Assembly (NCBI GenBank): GCA_001801995.1
Contig: MGZB01000025.1
Location: 1 to 64,000, forward strand
Length of the DNA stretch: 64,000 bases
Direction: 5' to 3'
Source of the DNA: Gammaproteobacteria bacterium RIFOXYD12_FULL_61_37
Lineage (GTDB): Bacteria > Pseudomonadota > Gammaproteobacteria > Chromatiales > Chromatiaceae
The number at the start of each line of letters is the position of its first letter. Within the stretch, counting starts at the first letter, position 1. Positions 41,089 to 50,453 of this stretch are shown piece after piece. Made by a program: the position numbers and the translations under genes. The notes below the pieces were generated by a model that was not told the origin of the DNA, did not search any database, and was given only the letters and a program-made list of their open reading frames with translations.

Positions 41089-41943
41089 GCCGACAACGTC
41101 CAACAGGAACCGCATGGAGAGATCCACGGCGGTAAGGTCCTTGGTGATCCCGCCTACGGAGATGTCATCGACGCCGGTCTCGGCGATGGCGCGGACGGTC
41201 TCCAGGCTGACGCCGCCGGAGGCTTCGAGCCGGGCCTTGCCCCCGTTCAGGCGCACCGCCTCGCGCAATCCCTCCAGGGTGAAGTTGTCCAGCAGGATGC
41301 GCTTGGCGCCCGCTGTCAGAGCCTCGCGCAGTTCGTCGAGGTTTTCCACTTCCACTTCGATCTCGATGCCCGCGCCGAATTCGCCGAAGGCCCGTTCCAG
41401 GGCGGCGGTGATGGAGCCAGCGGCGGCGATGTGGTTTTCCTTGATCAGCACGGCGTCGAACAGGCCGATGCGGTGGTTGTGGCAACCACCGCAGGCGACG
41501 GCGTATTTCTGGGCCAGGCGCAATCCCGGCAGGGTCTTGCGCGTGTCCAGGATACGCACGCCGAGCCCGGCCACCGCCTTGGCGTACCGGGCCGCCAGGG
41601 TGGCCGTGCCGGAGAGGGTTTGCAGGAAATTGAGGGCGCTGCGCTCGCCGGTCAGGAGGGCGCGGCTGTTGCCGGAGAGCCGGCAGAGGATCTGGTCCGG
41701 CGCTGCTTCGTCACCGTCCGCCACGGCCCAGTCGATGCGGATGCCGGGGTCCAGGCGATGGAACACCTCGTCGAACCAGGCCGAACCGCAGATGACCGCC
41801 CATTGGCGGCAGACGACCCGGACTTCCGAGCGGGCATCGGCCGCCAGCAGGCAGGCCGTGAGATCGCCGCCGCCCACATCCTCCCGCAGGGCGCGTTCGA
41901 CATCCTCGCGGATGGATTCCAGCGGCGGCGGGCTTGTCTTCAT
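41086..41943 (-). CDS. nadC: Nicotinate-nucleotide pyrophosphorylase (carboxylating)
   Basis: Converts quinolinate and PRPP to nicotinate mononucleotide in de novo NAD synthesis. The 285-residue protein shows the QPRTase signatures [48 protein letters not shown] and the phosphate-binding [25 protein letters not shown]. The proper start is the ATG at 41943. The frame stays open for another 246 bases upstream only because a MITE-like element lies there, and its translation (for example [13 protein letters not shown]) must not be taken as N-terminus. Confidence 0.96.
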   Translation of the reverse strand: MKTSPPPLESIREDVERALREDVGGGDLTACLLAADARSEVRVVCRQWAVICGSAWFDEVFHRLDPGIRIDWAVADGDEAAPDQILCRLSGNSRALLTGERSALNFLQTLSGTATLAARYAKAVAGLGVRILDTRKTLPGLRLAQKYAVACGGCHNHRIGLFDAVLIKENHIAAAGSITAALERAFGEFGAGIEIEVEVENLDELREALTAGAKRILLDNFTLEGLREAVRLNGGKARLEASGGVSLETVRAIAETGVDDISVGGITKDLTAVDLSMRFLLDVVG

Positions 41944-42109
41944 CCTAATTTCCTCATTTAACCGCAAAGAACGCGAAGGAACGCAAAGGAATTCATTGGC
42001 TTGTCTAGGTTCCGCCCCTGACCAGGAAGGTGGGGGCACAGACAAATGCATCGGAGGGGTTTCCTTAGCGTTCTTTGCGTCCTTTGCGGTTGATAAGAGG
42101 TTTTTAGGC
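41944..42109. repeat. MITE-like inverted-repeat element, copy 2
   Basis: Exactly fills the gap between the nadC start codon and the FKBP stop codon. The ends are CCTAATTTCCTCATTTAACCG and its partner GGTTGATAAGAGGTTTTTAGG. The inner ~70 bases are homologous, in reverse orientation, to those of copy 3 (51758-51923). Confidence 0.92.
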
Positions 42110-42454
42110 TCATTGGATGCCCAGCAGTTCCACCTCGAATACCAGGACGGCATTGGGGGGGATGACGCCGCCCGCGCCCCTGGCGCCATAACCGAGGTGG
42201 GGCGGGATGGTCAGGCGGCGGCTGCCGCCGACGCGCATACCTTCGACGCCCAGGTCCCAGCCCTTGATGACATGACCGCGTCCCAGCGGAAAATCGAAGG
42301 GGTCGTTGCGGTCGCGGGAGGAGTCGAACTTTTCGCCGTTTTCCAGCCAGCCCGTGTAATGCACGCTCACCCTCTGGCCCGATTCGGCCACATCACCCTC
42401 GCCCTGGGCCAAGTCCACATACTTCAAACCAGAATCCAGCATCATTTCGTTCAT
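42110..42454 (-). CDS. FKBP-type peptidyl-prolyl cis-trans isomerase
   Basis: A 114-residue single-domain FKBP. Key segments are [64 protein letters not shown] and [10 protein letters not shown]; these contain the usual active-site aromatics (Y of HYTG, W of KGWD, Y of LGYG, F of VFEVELL). No signal peptide, so cytoplasmic. Its stop abuts a MITE-like element and nadC follows on the same strand. Confidence 0.95.
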   Translation of the reverse strand: MNEMMLDSGLKYVDLAQGEGDVAESGQRVSVHYTGWLENGEKFDSSRDRNDPFDFPLGRGHVIKGWDLGVEGMRVGGSRRLTIPPHLGYGARGAGGVIPPNAVLVFEVELLGIQ

Positions 42455-42559
42455 AGTCCTGTCCCGCCGTGAAAAAGGGCGATTTTCACACAGGATCGGA
42501 TTGGGGACAAAAGCAGAAAGGGGGGTAATTTCCGAGGGGAGCGCTCGCGGCTCCCCTTT

Positions 42560-44914
42560 TCAAAGGGAGGACTGAGCGCCTTCGGCCTCCGAGAGAACGT
42601 CTGCGCTGCGTTTCAGGGCCGCGACCATGGCGCTCATGGCGCGATCGACCAGGAGGGGCGGTTCGGTCTCTTTGATCAGGTTGATGCGGGATTCGCGCAG
42701 TCCCTGGGCAAATTCCGCGACGCGCATCTCCGCCGCCTTCATGCCTTGCCGGTTCACGAAGACACAGAGGTCGCTCATGCCGCTGCGCCAGGAGAGTTTG
42801 AGCCGGGAAACGGGGGCGCCGTCCACCGGTTTGAATTCAAACCAGCTACCTACTCTGGCCGTCTGGGCCAGCTCCTGATGCGGGTCATCGATGATCAGCA
42901 GGCTGGATTCCGCCGCCAGGCCGGATGAGTCCCCAGCCATCGCCTCGGCTTTGACGCCTCTTACCAGGGCCGAGATGCTCTCTTCCTGTATGGCCTGCTC
43001 GTTGGCCAGGGGGGGGCGGTCGATTTGCTTGGCCTGCTCATTGCGCAGGCAGGAGATGTGGGCAACCTGCAACTCTTTGAACAGGCTGGACATGCCTCGC
43101 TGGTCAAAGGAAATGGCGACCAGGTTGTCGCGCAGGTCCTTCAGGATGGCCGGAATTTCGGCCAGCATCCTCTTGCGGTCCAGGGGATCGGTCTTCGGCT
43201 GTACGCTCCAGACCACCCGGTCCACGACGCCCAGGACGAAATCCCATTGCTCGCTTTCAACGCCGTTGCGGAGGTAGACCAGGGAGACGACATCCCGCCA
43301 GGGGCCTTCGAGCAGTTTTTTGATGACTTCGGGCGCCACCACAGCGCCTGCCAGGCGTTCCCTGATCTCCTTGCCGGCCCGGCTACGCGCCTCTTCCAGC
43401 CGCTCCCGCCCCTTGTTGACCTGGGTCGCTCTCTCTTCGGCGGCGCTGAGCTTGCTGTCCTCGGCCGCCACGAAGCTGCTGAACCGCTGGGAGAGTTCTG
43501 CAAACAGGGAGGTATCGTCCTCGAAATCGTTGAGGATGCGTTGTACGACGGCTTCCACTTCGCGGTACAGGGGGTCTTTGGAGGGCTCGACCGTGGAATC
43601 CCACCGGGCCGCCGCCTGGGCCAGGTTATTGAGCAGCTTGCGCGCCGGATGTGTCTTCTTGGAGAAGAAGCTCTTGTCGAGCACGGCCACCTTGACCATG
43701 GGAATCTGCAAGCGGCTCAACAGGACCTTCATGTGGTCCGGCAAGGCGCTGTCTTCCAGAATGAAGTCGAAGAGCATGGAGATGATGTCGATCACCTCCT
43801 CTTCCTGCTTGCCGATCCCTTTGCGGGCGGAGCCACCCTGGCCGATGGAGAAGAATCTCAGCAGGTCCTTGCGGATATCGCTGAGCCGGGGAATCTCGTC
43901 ATAGCCGATATCGGCGCCACCGACCGCTTCCTGAATATTGCCCAGCGCCTCCAGCAGCTCTCGCGTATCCACCATCGGCAGCGTGGCCCCGCTGCGGTGG
44001 GGAACATGAGCGGCCTGAACATAGGAACGGGTGCCCAGCAGTTGCCGGATGTTGTCGTAAAGCTCGATGGAGGCGCCATCGAGTTCGTCCCCGGCCACTG
44101 CCCCGGAGCGGACATCGGTCAGGATGCTCTCGATCTCCTGCTCCTGCGCCACGCCTTTCTGCTCGCGCTGAATGGAGGGGGAGACGGGATTGCGCTTGAA
44201 CGTGTGGCTCAGTTTCGGCAGAACCCCGCCGCGTATGAACAGGGCGTTGATCTCGTCGTAGATGCCGCCCAGATAGGAGACCACCTCCTTCTCGAACAGC
44301 TTGTACACCACCAGTCTCATGTCGATGGGGACCTGAACCGTCCCCATGGATTCGCCGAAGCTCGCGCAAACCTTGGCAGGCGCGATCGGCAGATCTTTCT
44401 CGTCCAGATCGGCCCCATCCAGCTTCAGGAGATGGGCGACGCGCTCCTTGAAGGCGAACAGGTCGCGGCTGAACAGCCGTTCCCCCCGGCTGGCCATGGA
44501 GCCGATGGCCAGGGATTCCTCGAAGTCTTCCTCGCCGACGAGCGACAGCTCCTTTTCCATGGCATCGCCCAGCGCCCCGCCCTTTTGCGGGGGGCCTGCA
44601 CGCCAAAAGCTGTCATACCCGGCCAGGAGAGAACCGGCGAAATGGCTTCCCAAGTCGCCCCGCGCCTTGCGGAGTTCGCGCATGGCGGCAAAATAGTCCG
44701 ACTGTTTGGCATTGCTCTCCGACTTCTCGGCCATCTGGAAGAAGACATCGTCCAGTTTCTCGAACAGCCCCTGCACCATCTTGTTCAGGGCACCTTCGAC
44801 CAGCGTCCGGCCTTCACGGACCAGCCGGCGAGCGTTGTCGTCCAGCTCAATCAACTTGTCTGACCTGTTTTTTTCGGTACCGAAAAACGATACCACGTTG
44901 CTTGTCTGACCCAT
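42560..44914 (-). CDS. DUF1631-family protein
   Basis: A 784-residue cytoplasmic protein, largely helical with charged segments. It matches the architecture I know for DUF1631: a helical N-terminal half, a KxxLxxLQIPMVKVAVLDKSFF-like central stretch (about 420-450), and a C-terminal domain with WFEFKPVDGAPVSRLKLSWRS followed by CVFVNRQGMKA. That end recalls PilZ-like beta barrels seen at the end of this family. The function is unknown. I start at ATG 44914; a GTG three codons earlier is possible. An 18-bp palindrome TTTTTCGGTACCGAAAAA sits in the first codons (44870-44887). Confidence 0.85.
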   Translation of the reverse strand: MGQTSNVVSFFGTEKNRSDKLIELDDNARRLVREGRTLVEGALNKMVQGLFEKLDDVFFQMAEKSESNAKQSDYFAAMRELRKARGDLGSHFAGSLLAGYDSFWRAGPPQKGGALGDAMEKELSLVGEEDFEESLAIGSMASRGERLFSRDLFAFKERVAHLLKLDGADLDEKDLPIAPAKVCASFGESMGTVQVPIDMRLVVYKLFEKEVVSYLGGIYDEINALFIRGGVLPKLSHTFKRNPVSPSIQREQKGVAQEQEIESILTDVRSGAVAGDELDGASIELYDNIRQLLGTRSYVQAAHVPHRSGATLPMVDTRELLEALGNIQEAVGGADIGYDEIPRLSDIRKDLLRFFSIGQGGSARKGIGKQEEEVIDIISMLFDFILEDSALPDHMKVLLSRLQIPMVKVAVLDKSFFSKKTHPARKLLNNLAQAAARWDSTVEPSKDPLYREVEAVVQRILNDFEDDTSLFAELSQRFSSFVAAEDSKLSAAEERATQVNKGRERLEEARSRAGKEIRERLAGAVVAPEVIKKLLEGPWRDVVSLVYLRNGVESEQWDFVLGVVDRVVWSVQPKTDPLDRKRMLAEIPAILKDLRDNLVAISFDQRGMSSLFKELQVAHISCLRNEQAKQIDRPPLANEQAIQEESISALVRGVKAEAMAGDSSGLAAESSLLIIDDPHQELAQTARVGSWFEFKPVDGAPVSRLKLSWRSGMSDLCVFVNRQGMKAAEMRVAEFAQGLRESRINLIKETEPPLLVDRAMSAMVAALKRSADVLSEAEGAQSSL

Positions 44915-45202
44915 GGCTAACACCGTCGGGGGATGGTTGTCCTAGGTATAACTCTATGGCGTCTCGCCCACGAATTATGTGCGCCTCCTCACAAGAAGGA
45001 ATACCCATCGACCGGGACAGCGGACCGGCAAGGATAGGAGCCCCCCATGCCAGCCAAGTCCGATTATTGGAATTTGGCGCTATCATACTGATAAGTCATG
45101 TTTTACTGAGAATCCCCACTTTTTCTGGTACAACCATCGCTACCAGACCATAACAATCGATCCCATCTCAAGCGATTGAATCAAGTTTCCACCGGCACTT
45201 CC

Positions 45203-45526
45203 ATGATACCGTCTCCCTCACCCCACTCCACGGAGGGTGAGGTGGAAAACGCATCGATACGCGAAATTTTACGTCAAGAACAACCCCATCAGCGGAGAGA
45301 CAGCTTGCCAACCACAAGGCCCATTCAAAAATTCTTGGTGGCAATCGCCATCATCAGCTACCTGGCCGCCGTTGCGTGCGGGGTGGCACTGGTGTTCTTC
45401 GACGCCAAAATGACCAACCCGATCGCGGCGAGCTTCATGGCAAGCATCGTATTTTTCATCGGCGTCGGTGTCGTCCTGCAAGTGATCGGCACCGTCAACC
45501 TACCCAACCTTAGAGTGGAGCGATGA
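45203..45526 (+). CDS. Small protein with two membrane helices
   Basis: A 107-residue protein with a polar, Pro/Ser/Glu/Arg-rich N-terminal 45 residues and two C-terminal transmembrane helices (about 48-68 and 76-97). No family recognised. A TTG at 45176 would add nine residues; I prefer the ATG at 45203. The 3' end overlaps the convergent gene at 45500-45847 by 27 bases, so one of the two ends may be non-functional. The leader (44915-45202) is AT-richer than average and has no other gene. Confidence 0.5.
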   Translation: MIPSPSPHSTEGEVENASIREILRQEQPHQRRDSLPTTRPIQKFLVAIAIISYLAAVACGVALVFFDAKMTNPIAASFMASIVFFIGVGVVLQVIGTVNLPNLRVER

Positions 45527-45847
45527 TTGCACACGCTCCACCACATCTCTGGGGCATAGGTTTTCGTTGCCGCAGATCTTCTTCTCGGCGACGAGGCTGA
45601 GAATATTCTCCAGGCGCTGGCGCTGGCCTTCGTCCAGGATCAGATCCTGCCCTGACAGGTCACGAAAATGGACAAGGGATATCCGGTGCTTGGGTCCAGA
45701 GACTTCACATACAATCCATGCAATGCCCTTGAGCCCGGTCAGCTCGTCCTCGATGGGGACTTCCAACTGAAAACTGTCGGTGTCGCAATCGCCGCAATAG
45801 CGGCAACTTTCGCAATCAAGACGGACTTTTTCCTTGATCAGGGACAT
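45500..45847 (-). CDS. Small cysteine-rich protein of unknown function
   Basis: A 115-residue soluble protein beginning MSLIKEKVRLDCESCRYCGD. Four cysteines (CESCRYCGDC pattern) lie at the N-terminus, and two more are downstream (KICGN and ENLCPR). A metal or zinc knuckle is likely; no family is recognised. ATG 45847 is chosen because the cysteine motif follows at once; the longer frame from 45961 is unconvincing. It overlaps the convergent membrane gene by 27 bases. Confidence 0.55.
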   Translation of the reverse strand: MSLIKEKVRLDCESCRYCGDCDTDSFQLEVPIEDELTGLKGIAWIVCEVSGPKHRISLVHFRDLSGQDLILDEGQRQRLENILSLVAEKKICGNENLCPRDVVERVQSSLHSKVG

Positions 45848-45977
45848 AAGGCGCTCTCGGCTGTCTTGAGGGAAACCGGTACACCGGTCGGGCGATGTTG
45901 AAGAATACCAGAGTCGGGGTATTTGCCGCTGATTATGGTTGACGAAGAACCCCGCAATCACGGGGCGAGGAGGACCT

Positions 45978-46319
45978 ATGGCTCAGTTGGCGAACGCATT
46001 GAAGGCCTGGGGGGACAGGTCGTTCGCGCCTGTCCTCAAGCAGGAGATCGAGTCCCTGGGCGCGGATGCCTTGCGCTTGGACCGGGGGGCTTCCCAGACC
46101 GGCCATATCGACGAGGGGAGCATCTCCATCACGATGCTGAATGCCGCAGAAGACAGGCACCGCATTCGAGCCCGGATCGGCGTCTTTTTCGACGAAATTC
46201 TGGCCGGGTGCAGTTGCGGCGATGATCCAGCAACAACGAGCGCCTATTGCGAACTCGGGGTGACCATCGACAAGACAACGGCCGAGGCGGATTTCACCCT
46301 GTTGCCGGACGGGGAATAA
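45978..46319 (+). CDS. Conserved small protein, CSCGDDP motif
   Basis: A 113-residue protein with a strong GAGGAGG ribosome-binding site 4 bases before ATG 45978. The N-terminal helix (AQLANALKAWGDRSFAPVLKQEIES) is followed by alternating strands, and the notable motif is GCSCGDDP near residue 76. I recall similar uncharacterised proteins in Pseudomonas and relatives, with an N-terminal WG-x-F-LK-EI helix and a late CSC-DDP motif; function is unknown. The strong translation signal makes it more convincing than its two neighbours. Confidence 0.75.
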   Translation: MAQLANALKAWGDRSFAPVLKQEIESLGADALRLDRGASQTGHIDEGSISITMLNAAEDRHRIRARIGVFFDEILAGCSCGDDPATTSAYCELGVTIDKTTAEADFTLLPDGE

Positions 46320-46353
46320 ACCTGCTGTGAAAATAGCGAACCGGACGCTGGCG

Positions 46354-46382
46354 GGCAGGCCGGCCTGAAGGCCGACCTACCC
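46354..46382. repeat. REP-like hairpin, GTAGGCCGGCC family
   Basis: GGCAGGCCGGCCTGAAGGCC then GACCTACCC forms an imperfect hairpin between two convergent genes. It matches the unit at 41064-41088, also between convergent genes, and may act as a bidirectional transcript end. Confidence 0.75.
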
Positions 46383-46406
46383 CTTTTCATCTTCCGGGGC
46401 GGACGG

Positions 46407-48770
46407 TTAGCAAACACCCGTTGAATTCAGTTTCCCTTCCCCATCCACCCTGTCCTTCAACCACTGAAGGCATTCGCTCTCGGGCATGGGTTTCGAGTAG
46501 AGGAAGCCCTGGCCCTCGACGCAACTGCTGAAGTATAGAAACTCCTGCTGGGCCTCGTTTTCGATCCCTTCCGCAATGATGCTGAATCTCAGGCCCCGGC
46601 CGAGGCTGATGACGGCATTACAGATGGCGGTGTCGTCGCAGCTCATGGGCAGGCCGGAGATGAAGCTGCGGTCGATCTTGAGCCGGTCGATGGGCAGGCG
46701 TTTCAGGTAGGCCAGCGAGGAGAATCCGGTGCCGAAGTCGTCGATGGCCAGGCCGACTCCGAGGCCTCGCAATCCCTGCAAGATGCCGAGGGCATGTTCC
46801 GGCTTGTTCATGATGAAGTTTTCGGTGATCTCCAGCTCCAGCATTCCGGGGGCCAAGCCGGTCGCTTCGAGTACGGAGCTGACCGTCTTGACCAGGTTGC
46901 CGCGCTCGATCTGCGGACCGGCCACGTTGACCGAGATACGCGCGGGCGGCGCGCCCATGGCCTGCGAGCGCACAGACCAGGCGCAGGCCTCGCGCAAGGC
47001 CCACTCCCCCATGGGAATGATCAGGCCGGTCTCTTCGGCCATCGGAATGAACTCGTCGGGCAGAATCAGTCCCCTTTCCGGGTGATTCCAGCGCATCAAC
47101 GCCTCCCAGCCCACCAGGGTATTGCTCTCCAGGTCGAACTGCGGCTGGTAGTAAAGCTCCAGTTCGCTGTTCTCCAGGGCACTGCGCAGGCCGGATTCGA
47201 TCAGCAGCCGGTTCATGGCCCGTTCGCTCATCTCCTGTCGGTAGAAATGGAAATTGTCGCGGCCCTCTTCCTTGGCCTTGTACATGGCCACATCGGCGTG
47301 TTTCAGCAAGGTGGTGGCGTCCTCGCCGTCGTTGGGATGGAGGCTGATGCCGATGCTCGCCTTGACGACGACTTCATGCCCCAGCAGATGAAAGGGCCTT
47401 TCCAGGGCGTGCAGCAGTTTCCGGGCGACCGTCGCGGCCTCGTCCTCGTCCCGCAATCCCTCCAATACCATAGTGAACTCGTCGCCCCCCAGGCGGGCTA
47501 CCGTGTCGTCGCTACGCAGGCCTTGCTGAATCCGGACCGAGACCTCCTTGAGCAGTTCATCGCCGACCGGATGACCCAGGGAGTCGTTGATATTCTTGAA
47601 TCGGTCCAGATCCAGAAAAAGCACCGCCAATCCCGTCTGGTTGCGTCTGGCGTGGGCCAAGGCATGTTCCAGACGGTCGATGAACAGCAGCCGGTTGGGC
47701 AGCCGCGTCAAGGGGTCATGGTGCGCCAGGAATTCAAGCTGCTGATGAGATTGCTTGATCTGGCTGATGTCGCTGAAGACGGAGGTGTAGTGGGTGATGC
47801 TGCCGTCGCCGTTGCGGACGCAGGTGATGTTCTGCCAGGCGGGAAAGAGGCTGCCGTCCTTGCGCCGGTTCCAGATCTCCCCGTTCCACCGGCCCTGCTG
47901 GTCCAGGGACGTCCACATGGCGCGGTAATATTCGGCATCGTGGCGGCCCGATTTGAGGACACGGGGATTCCTGCCGGCCACCTCCTCCCAGGCATAGCCC
48001 GTGATCTCGGTGAAGGCGGGATTGACGGCGAGGATGCACCGCTCCGCGTCGGTCACCACAACCCCCTCCGAGGTATTGTCGAACAGCGCCGCCGCCAGTC
48101 GCTGCCGCTCCTCCGCCTCCTTGTGGGTGGTGATGTCGCGCACCATCCCCACCGTCCTGAGCGGCGTCCCTTTTTCATCGTAGAACGTCTTGCCGCTTCC
48201 ATGCACCCACTTGACCCGATCCCCAGCCAGCAGTAACCGGTGATCGATGGCGTATCCGGTCCGTTGCTCGACGGACTCGCCATGGGCCCGGCTCACGAGA
48301 TCCCGGTCGCCGGGGTGAATACAGTCCAGAAATGCCTCGTAGGATGCGCCGAACTCCCTGGGGTCCATCTCGAAGATACGAAAGACCTCGTCCGACCAGT
48401 GGAGCCGATTCTGGATCAGATCCAGCTCCCAACTGCCCACATGACTCAGTGCCTGCGCCTCGGCAAGCCGGGCCTCGCTCTGCCGGAGGGCTTCCAGGGC
48501 CTCGCCGCGCTCCAGCGCCAACTGCCTCATCCGCGTGGCGCGTCCCGCCACCGACAGCATGTAGGCCGCGATCAAGAGTGTCACCAGCAGCAACGCCACG
48601 GGCGTGAGATAGGCCGAGCCACGGTCATGCTGGAGATAGACCGCCAGGGCGACGGCCATGCCGAGCTGGAGGCTCAGGGAGATCGGCAGGAACCTGTCTT
48701 TCCAGGGAATACCCCGGCTCACGGGGGCCTCGGAGACAGGCATATTATCGGCGGGACCTTTGTCGTCCAT
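46407..48770 (-). CDS. Membrane-anchored PAS-GGDEF-EAL c-di-GMP enzyme
   Basis: A 787-residue inner-membrane protein: two N-terminal membrane helices (about 28-46 and 55-75), a PAS domain (about 105-215), a second PAS/PAC (about 220-345), a GGDEF domain with intact ARLGGDEF (about 427-431), and an EAL domain with GWEALMRW (about 556), [15 protein letters not shown] and AEGIENEAQ. Both domains look catalytically intact, so direction of activity cannot be predicted. Its gene starts 93 bases after the end of the FNR-family gene of the nos cluster, on the same strand, so read-through from that transcript is possible. Confidence 0.93.
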   Translation of the reverse strand: MDDKGPADNMPVSEAPVSRGIPWKDRFLPISLSLQLGMAVALAVYLQHDRGSAYLTPVALLLVTLLIAAYMLSVAGRATRMRQLALERGEALEALRQSEARLAEAQALSHVGSWELDLIQNRLHWSDEVFRIFEMDPREFGASYEAFLDCIHPGDRDLVSRAHGESVEQRTGYAIDHRLLLAGDRVKWVHGSGKTFYDEKGTPLRTVGMVRDITTHKEAEERQRLAAALFDNTSEGVVVTDAERCILAVNPAFTEITGYAWEEVAGRNPRVLKSGRHDAEYYRAMWTSLDQQGRWNGEIWNRRKDGSLFPAWQNITCVRNGDGSITHYTSVFSDISQIKQSHQQLEFLAHHDPLTRLPNRLLFIDRLEHALAHARRNQTGLAVLFLDLDRFKNINDSLGHPVGDELLKEVSVRIQQGLRSDDTVARLGGDEFTMVLEGLRDEDEAATVARKLLHALERPFHLLGHEVVVKASIGISLHPNDGEDATTLLKHADVAMYKAKEEGRDNFHFYRQEMSERAMNRLLIESGLRSALENSELELYYQPQFDLESNTLVGWEALMRWNHPERGLILPDEFIPMAEETGLIIPMGEWALREACAWSVRSQAMGAPPARISVNVAGPQIERGNLVKTVSSVLEATGLAPGMLELEITENFIMNKPEHALGILQGLRGLGVGLAIDDFGTGFSSLAYLKRLPIDRLKIDRSFISGLPMSCDDTAICNAVISLGRGLRFSIIAEGIENEAQQEFLYFSSCVEGQGFLYSKPMPESECLQWLKDRVDGEGKLNSTGVC

Positions 48771-48862
48771 GTGCTTATTCCACAGTCACTTGCAGCGTTT
48801 CCATTAAAGCGGCGAACAGTTTTACATTCTAGTCCGTCTCTGGTCCTTTTCAACTATTCGGA

Positions 48863-49615
48863 TTACCCCGCGTCCTGATCCAGCACGCCGGGGAAGGGCT
48901 CTGCCCGAAGCAGCCGGAAGGCGCGGACGCTGGTCTGGATATAGCCGGCGTCGTCGAGTTTTCTCAAGATGCGGCTGAGGGTCTCGGGGGTGATGGCCAG
49001 GTAGCTGGCCATGTCTTCCTTGGTCATGGGCAGGGGGATCTCGTCCTCGACCCCCGTGAGCCGGGCGCGGGAGCGCTCGGCGAAATCCTGGAGAAACCCC
49101 ATGACGCGCTGTTCGGTGGTGCGCTTGCGGACGTTGACCTGATGGATCGTATCGTTGCGCGCCCGCCGGTTCAGTACCTGGAACAGGCCGCGCGTCAGTT
49201 CGGGGTGTTTGGCGCAGAGGGTCTCCAGCTCGGCGGTGCGCAATTCGCAGATCCAGGCGGTCTCCAGGGCGATGGCGTCGTCGGTGTGGCTGTGCTCGCC
49301 TAGGGCCTCGACCCCGAAGAGATCGCCGCGCAGATAGAAGCCGGTGACCTGGAGGGCGCCGGTGCAGGTGGTGTATTCGGTCTTCACCGAGCCCGAGGTG
49401 ATGGCGTAGAGGGCGGAGAGGGGATCACCGGTCCGGTAGATGCGGTCGCCCGGCTGATAAGGCCCCCGGCAGCGGATGGTGCAGACCGCGTCCGGCAGTT
49501 GCTGCTCCTCGATACCGGTCTTTCTCAGGAGGTGCCGAAGGTCGCAGTTATGGCAGGCATGCTTCGCCTTGACGAGATGCAAACCCTGGCGGGACCTGGA
49601 CCCTGTTCGCTTCAC
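48863..49615 (-). CDS. FNR/CRP-family transcriptional regulator linked to nos genes
   Basis: A 250-residue regulator starting at GTG 49615. It has a CNB-like sensing domain (PYQPGDRIYRTGDPLSALYAI) and a C-terminal winged helix with MTKEDMASYLAITPETLSRIL. The recognition helix keeps E-xx-SR, as in E. coli FNR, so binding to TTGAT-type half sites is expected. Sensor cysteines are Cys21, Cys24 and Cys123 (AWICEL, aligned with Cys122 of FNR), but the position matching Cys29 is leucine; Cys45 and Cys49 lie nearby. The protein may sense oxygen with an altered cluster, or nitric oxide as DNR/NNR proteins do. It closes the nos cluster, 10 bases after the trihaem cytochrome. Confidence 0.88.
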   Translation of the reverse strand: MKRTGSRSRQGLHLVKAKHACHNCDLRHLLRKTGIEEQQLPDAVCTIRCRGPYQPGDRIYRTGDPLSALYAITSGSVKTEYTTCTGALQVTGFYLRGDLFGVEALGEHSHTDDAIALETAWICELRTAELETLCAKHPELTRGLFQVLNRRARNDTIHQVNVRKRTTEQRVMGFLQDFAERSRARLTGVEDEIPLPMTKEDMASYLAITPETLSRILRKLDDAGYIQTSVRAFRLLRAEPFPGVLDQDAG

Positions 49616-49624
49616 GGCTTGGCC

Positions 49625-50431
49625 CTAGGGTGAAATCGTTTCCCGGAGATCGGAGAGGGTTCGATGTACTCCGTGGCAGCGGGAGCAGAGGTTATAGCCC
49701 AGATGGCCCAGAAGCTTGCCTGTCTCCTCCTTGTCGCCCTTGGTCAGGGCGGTATCCAGCTCGGCCAGCTTCTCCTGGATGGCCGCGCCCAGGATGCGCT
49801 CCTTGGGATAGGCGTCCAGGTGGCATTGATCACAGGTCGCGCCCAAATCGAGGAGCTGTTGCTTGAGGGCGGAGGCGGCCGTCTTGGCCGGTTCCCAACG
49901 GCCGTCCTCGGCCCCGATCTTGATCCGGTTCACCTGGTTGGAAAGCCCCTCCATGGCCTTGCGGAATGGCTGCCCCTGAACTTGCAGGGGGCCGAAATCA
50001 GGTCCCCGCATCAGAAGGGCCGTGGCCGCCTGATGATCCAGATGACAGGAGTCGCAGCTCCGCCCCAGCTTGGTCAGGACGGACTTCACGGCGGCGAGGT
50101 CGCCGGCGGAGGCCGCCTGTTCGAGGCCGCCCAGGGCGTCGAGATCGGCCTCCACGCCCCACTCCGGGACCATCTCCGGGATCTGGCGGTAGGATTGGGC
50201 GTACTCCGCCACCCACTTCTTCACAAGCTCGCCCTCCCCTGCCCCGGCGTATTCCTCGATGGCCTGTTGCGAGCGGCGCAGGTTGAACATGGTATGCAGC
50301 CAGACCTGCCGCTTGTTGGCCGGTTTGTACCAGTGTTTGATGGATTCGGGCGGCGCCTCCAGGCCGGACGGTCCGGCGGCGGTGGCCAGGAGCGGCAAGA
50401 CGGCGAGGATCAGGAGGTATTTGGTTTTCAC
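49625..50431 (-). CDS. Exported trihaem c-type cytochrome of the nos cluster
   Basis: A 268-residue periplasmic protein with a signal peptide (KTKYLLILAVLPLLATAAG) and three CxxCH haem sites: CDSCH, CDQCH and CSRCH near the C-terminus. Between the haem motifs it is mostly helical, with an N-terminal segment (WLHTMFNLRRSQQAIEEYA) resembling those of cytochromes that bundle helices. It may pass electrons to NosZ or another periplasmic reductase. I start at GTG 50431; an upstream frame runs into the previous gene. It is not part of the nos gene set I know from Wolinella or Pseudomonas. Confidence 0.85.
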   Translation of the reverse strand: MKTKYLLILAVLPLLATAAGPSGLEAPPESIKHWYKPANKRQVWLHTMFNLRRSQQAIEEYAGAGEGELVKKWVAEYAQSYRQIPEMVPEWGVEADLDALGGLEQAASAGDLAAVKSVLTKLGRSCDSCHLDHQAATALLMRGPDFGPLQVQGQPFRKAMEGLSNQVNRIKIGAEDGRWEPAKTAASALKQQLLDLGATCDQCHLDAYPKERILGAAIQEKLAELDTALTKGDKEETGKLLGHLGYNLCSRCHGVHRTLSDLRETISP

Positions 50432-50453
50432 TGCCTTTATCCCAGAGCGGCGT

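Noticed and set aside
44870-44887. Perfect 18-bp palindrome TTTTTCGGTACCGAAAAA as a terminator or operator.
   Set aside because: It lies inside the first codons of the DUF1631 gene. It could be chance, and no second site supports a regulator.
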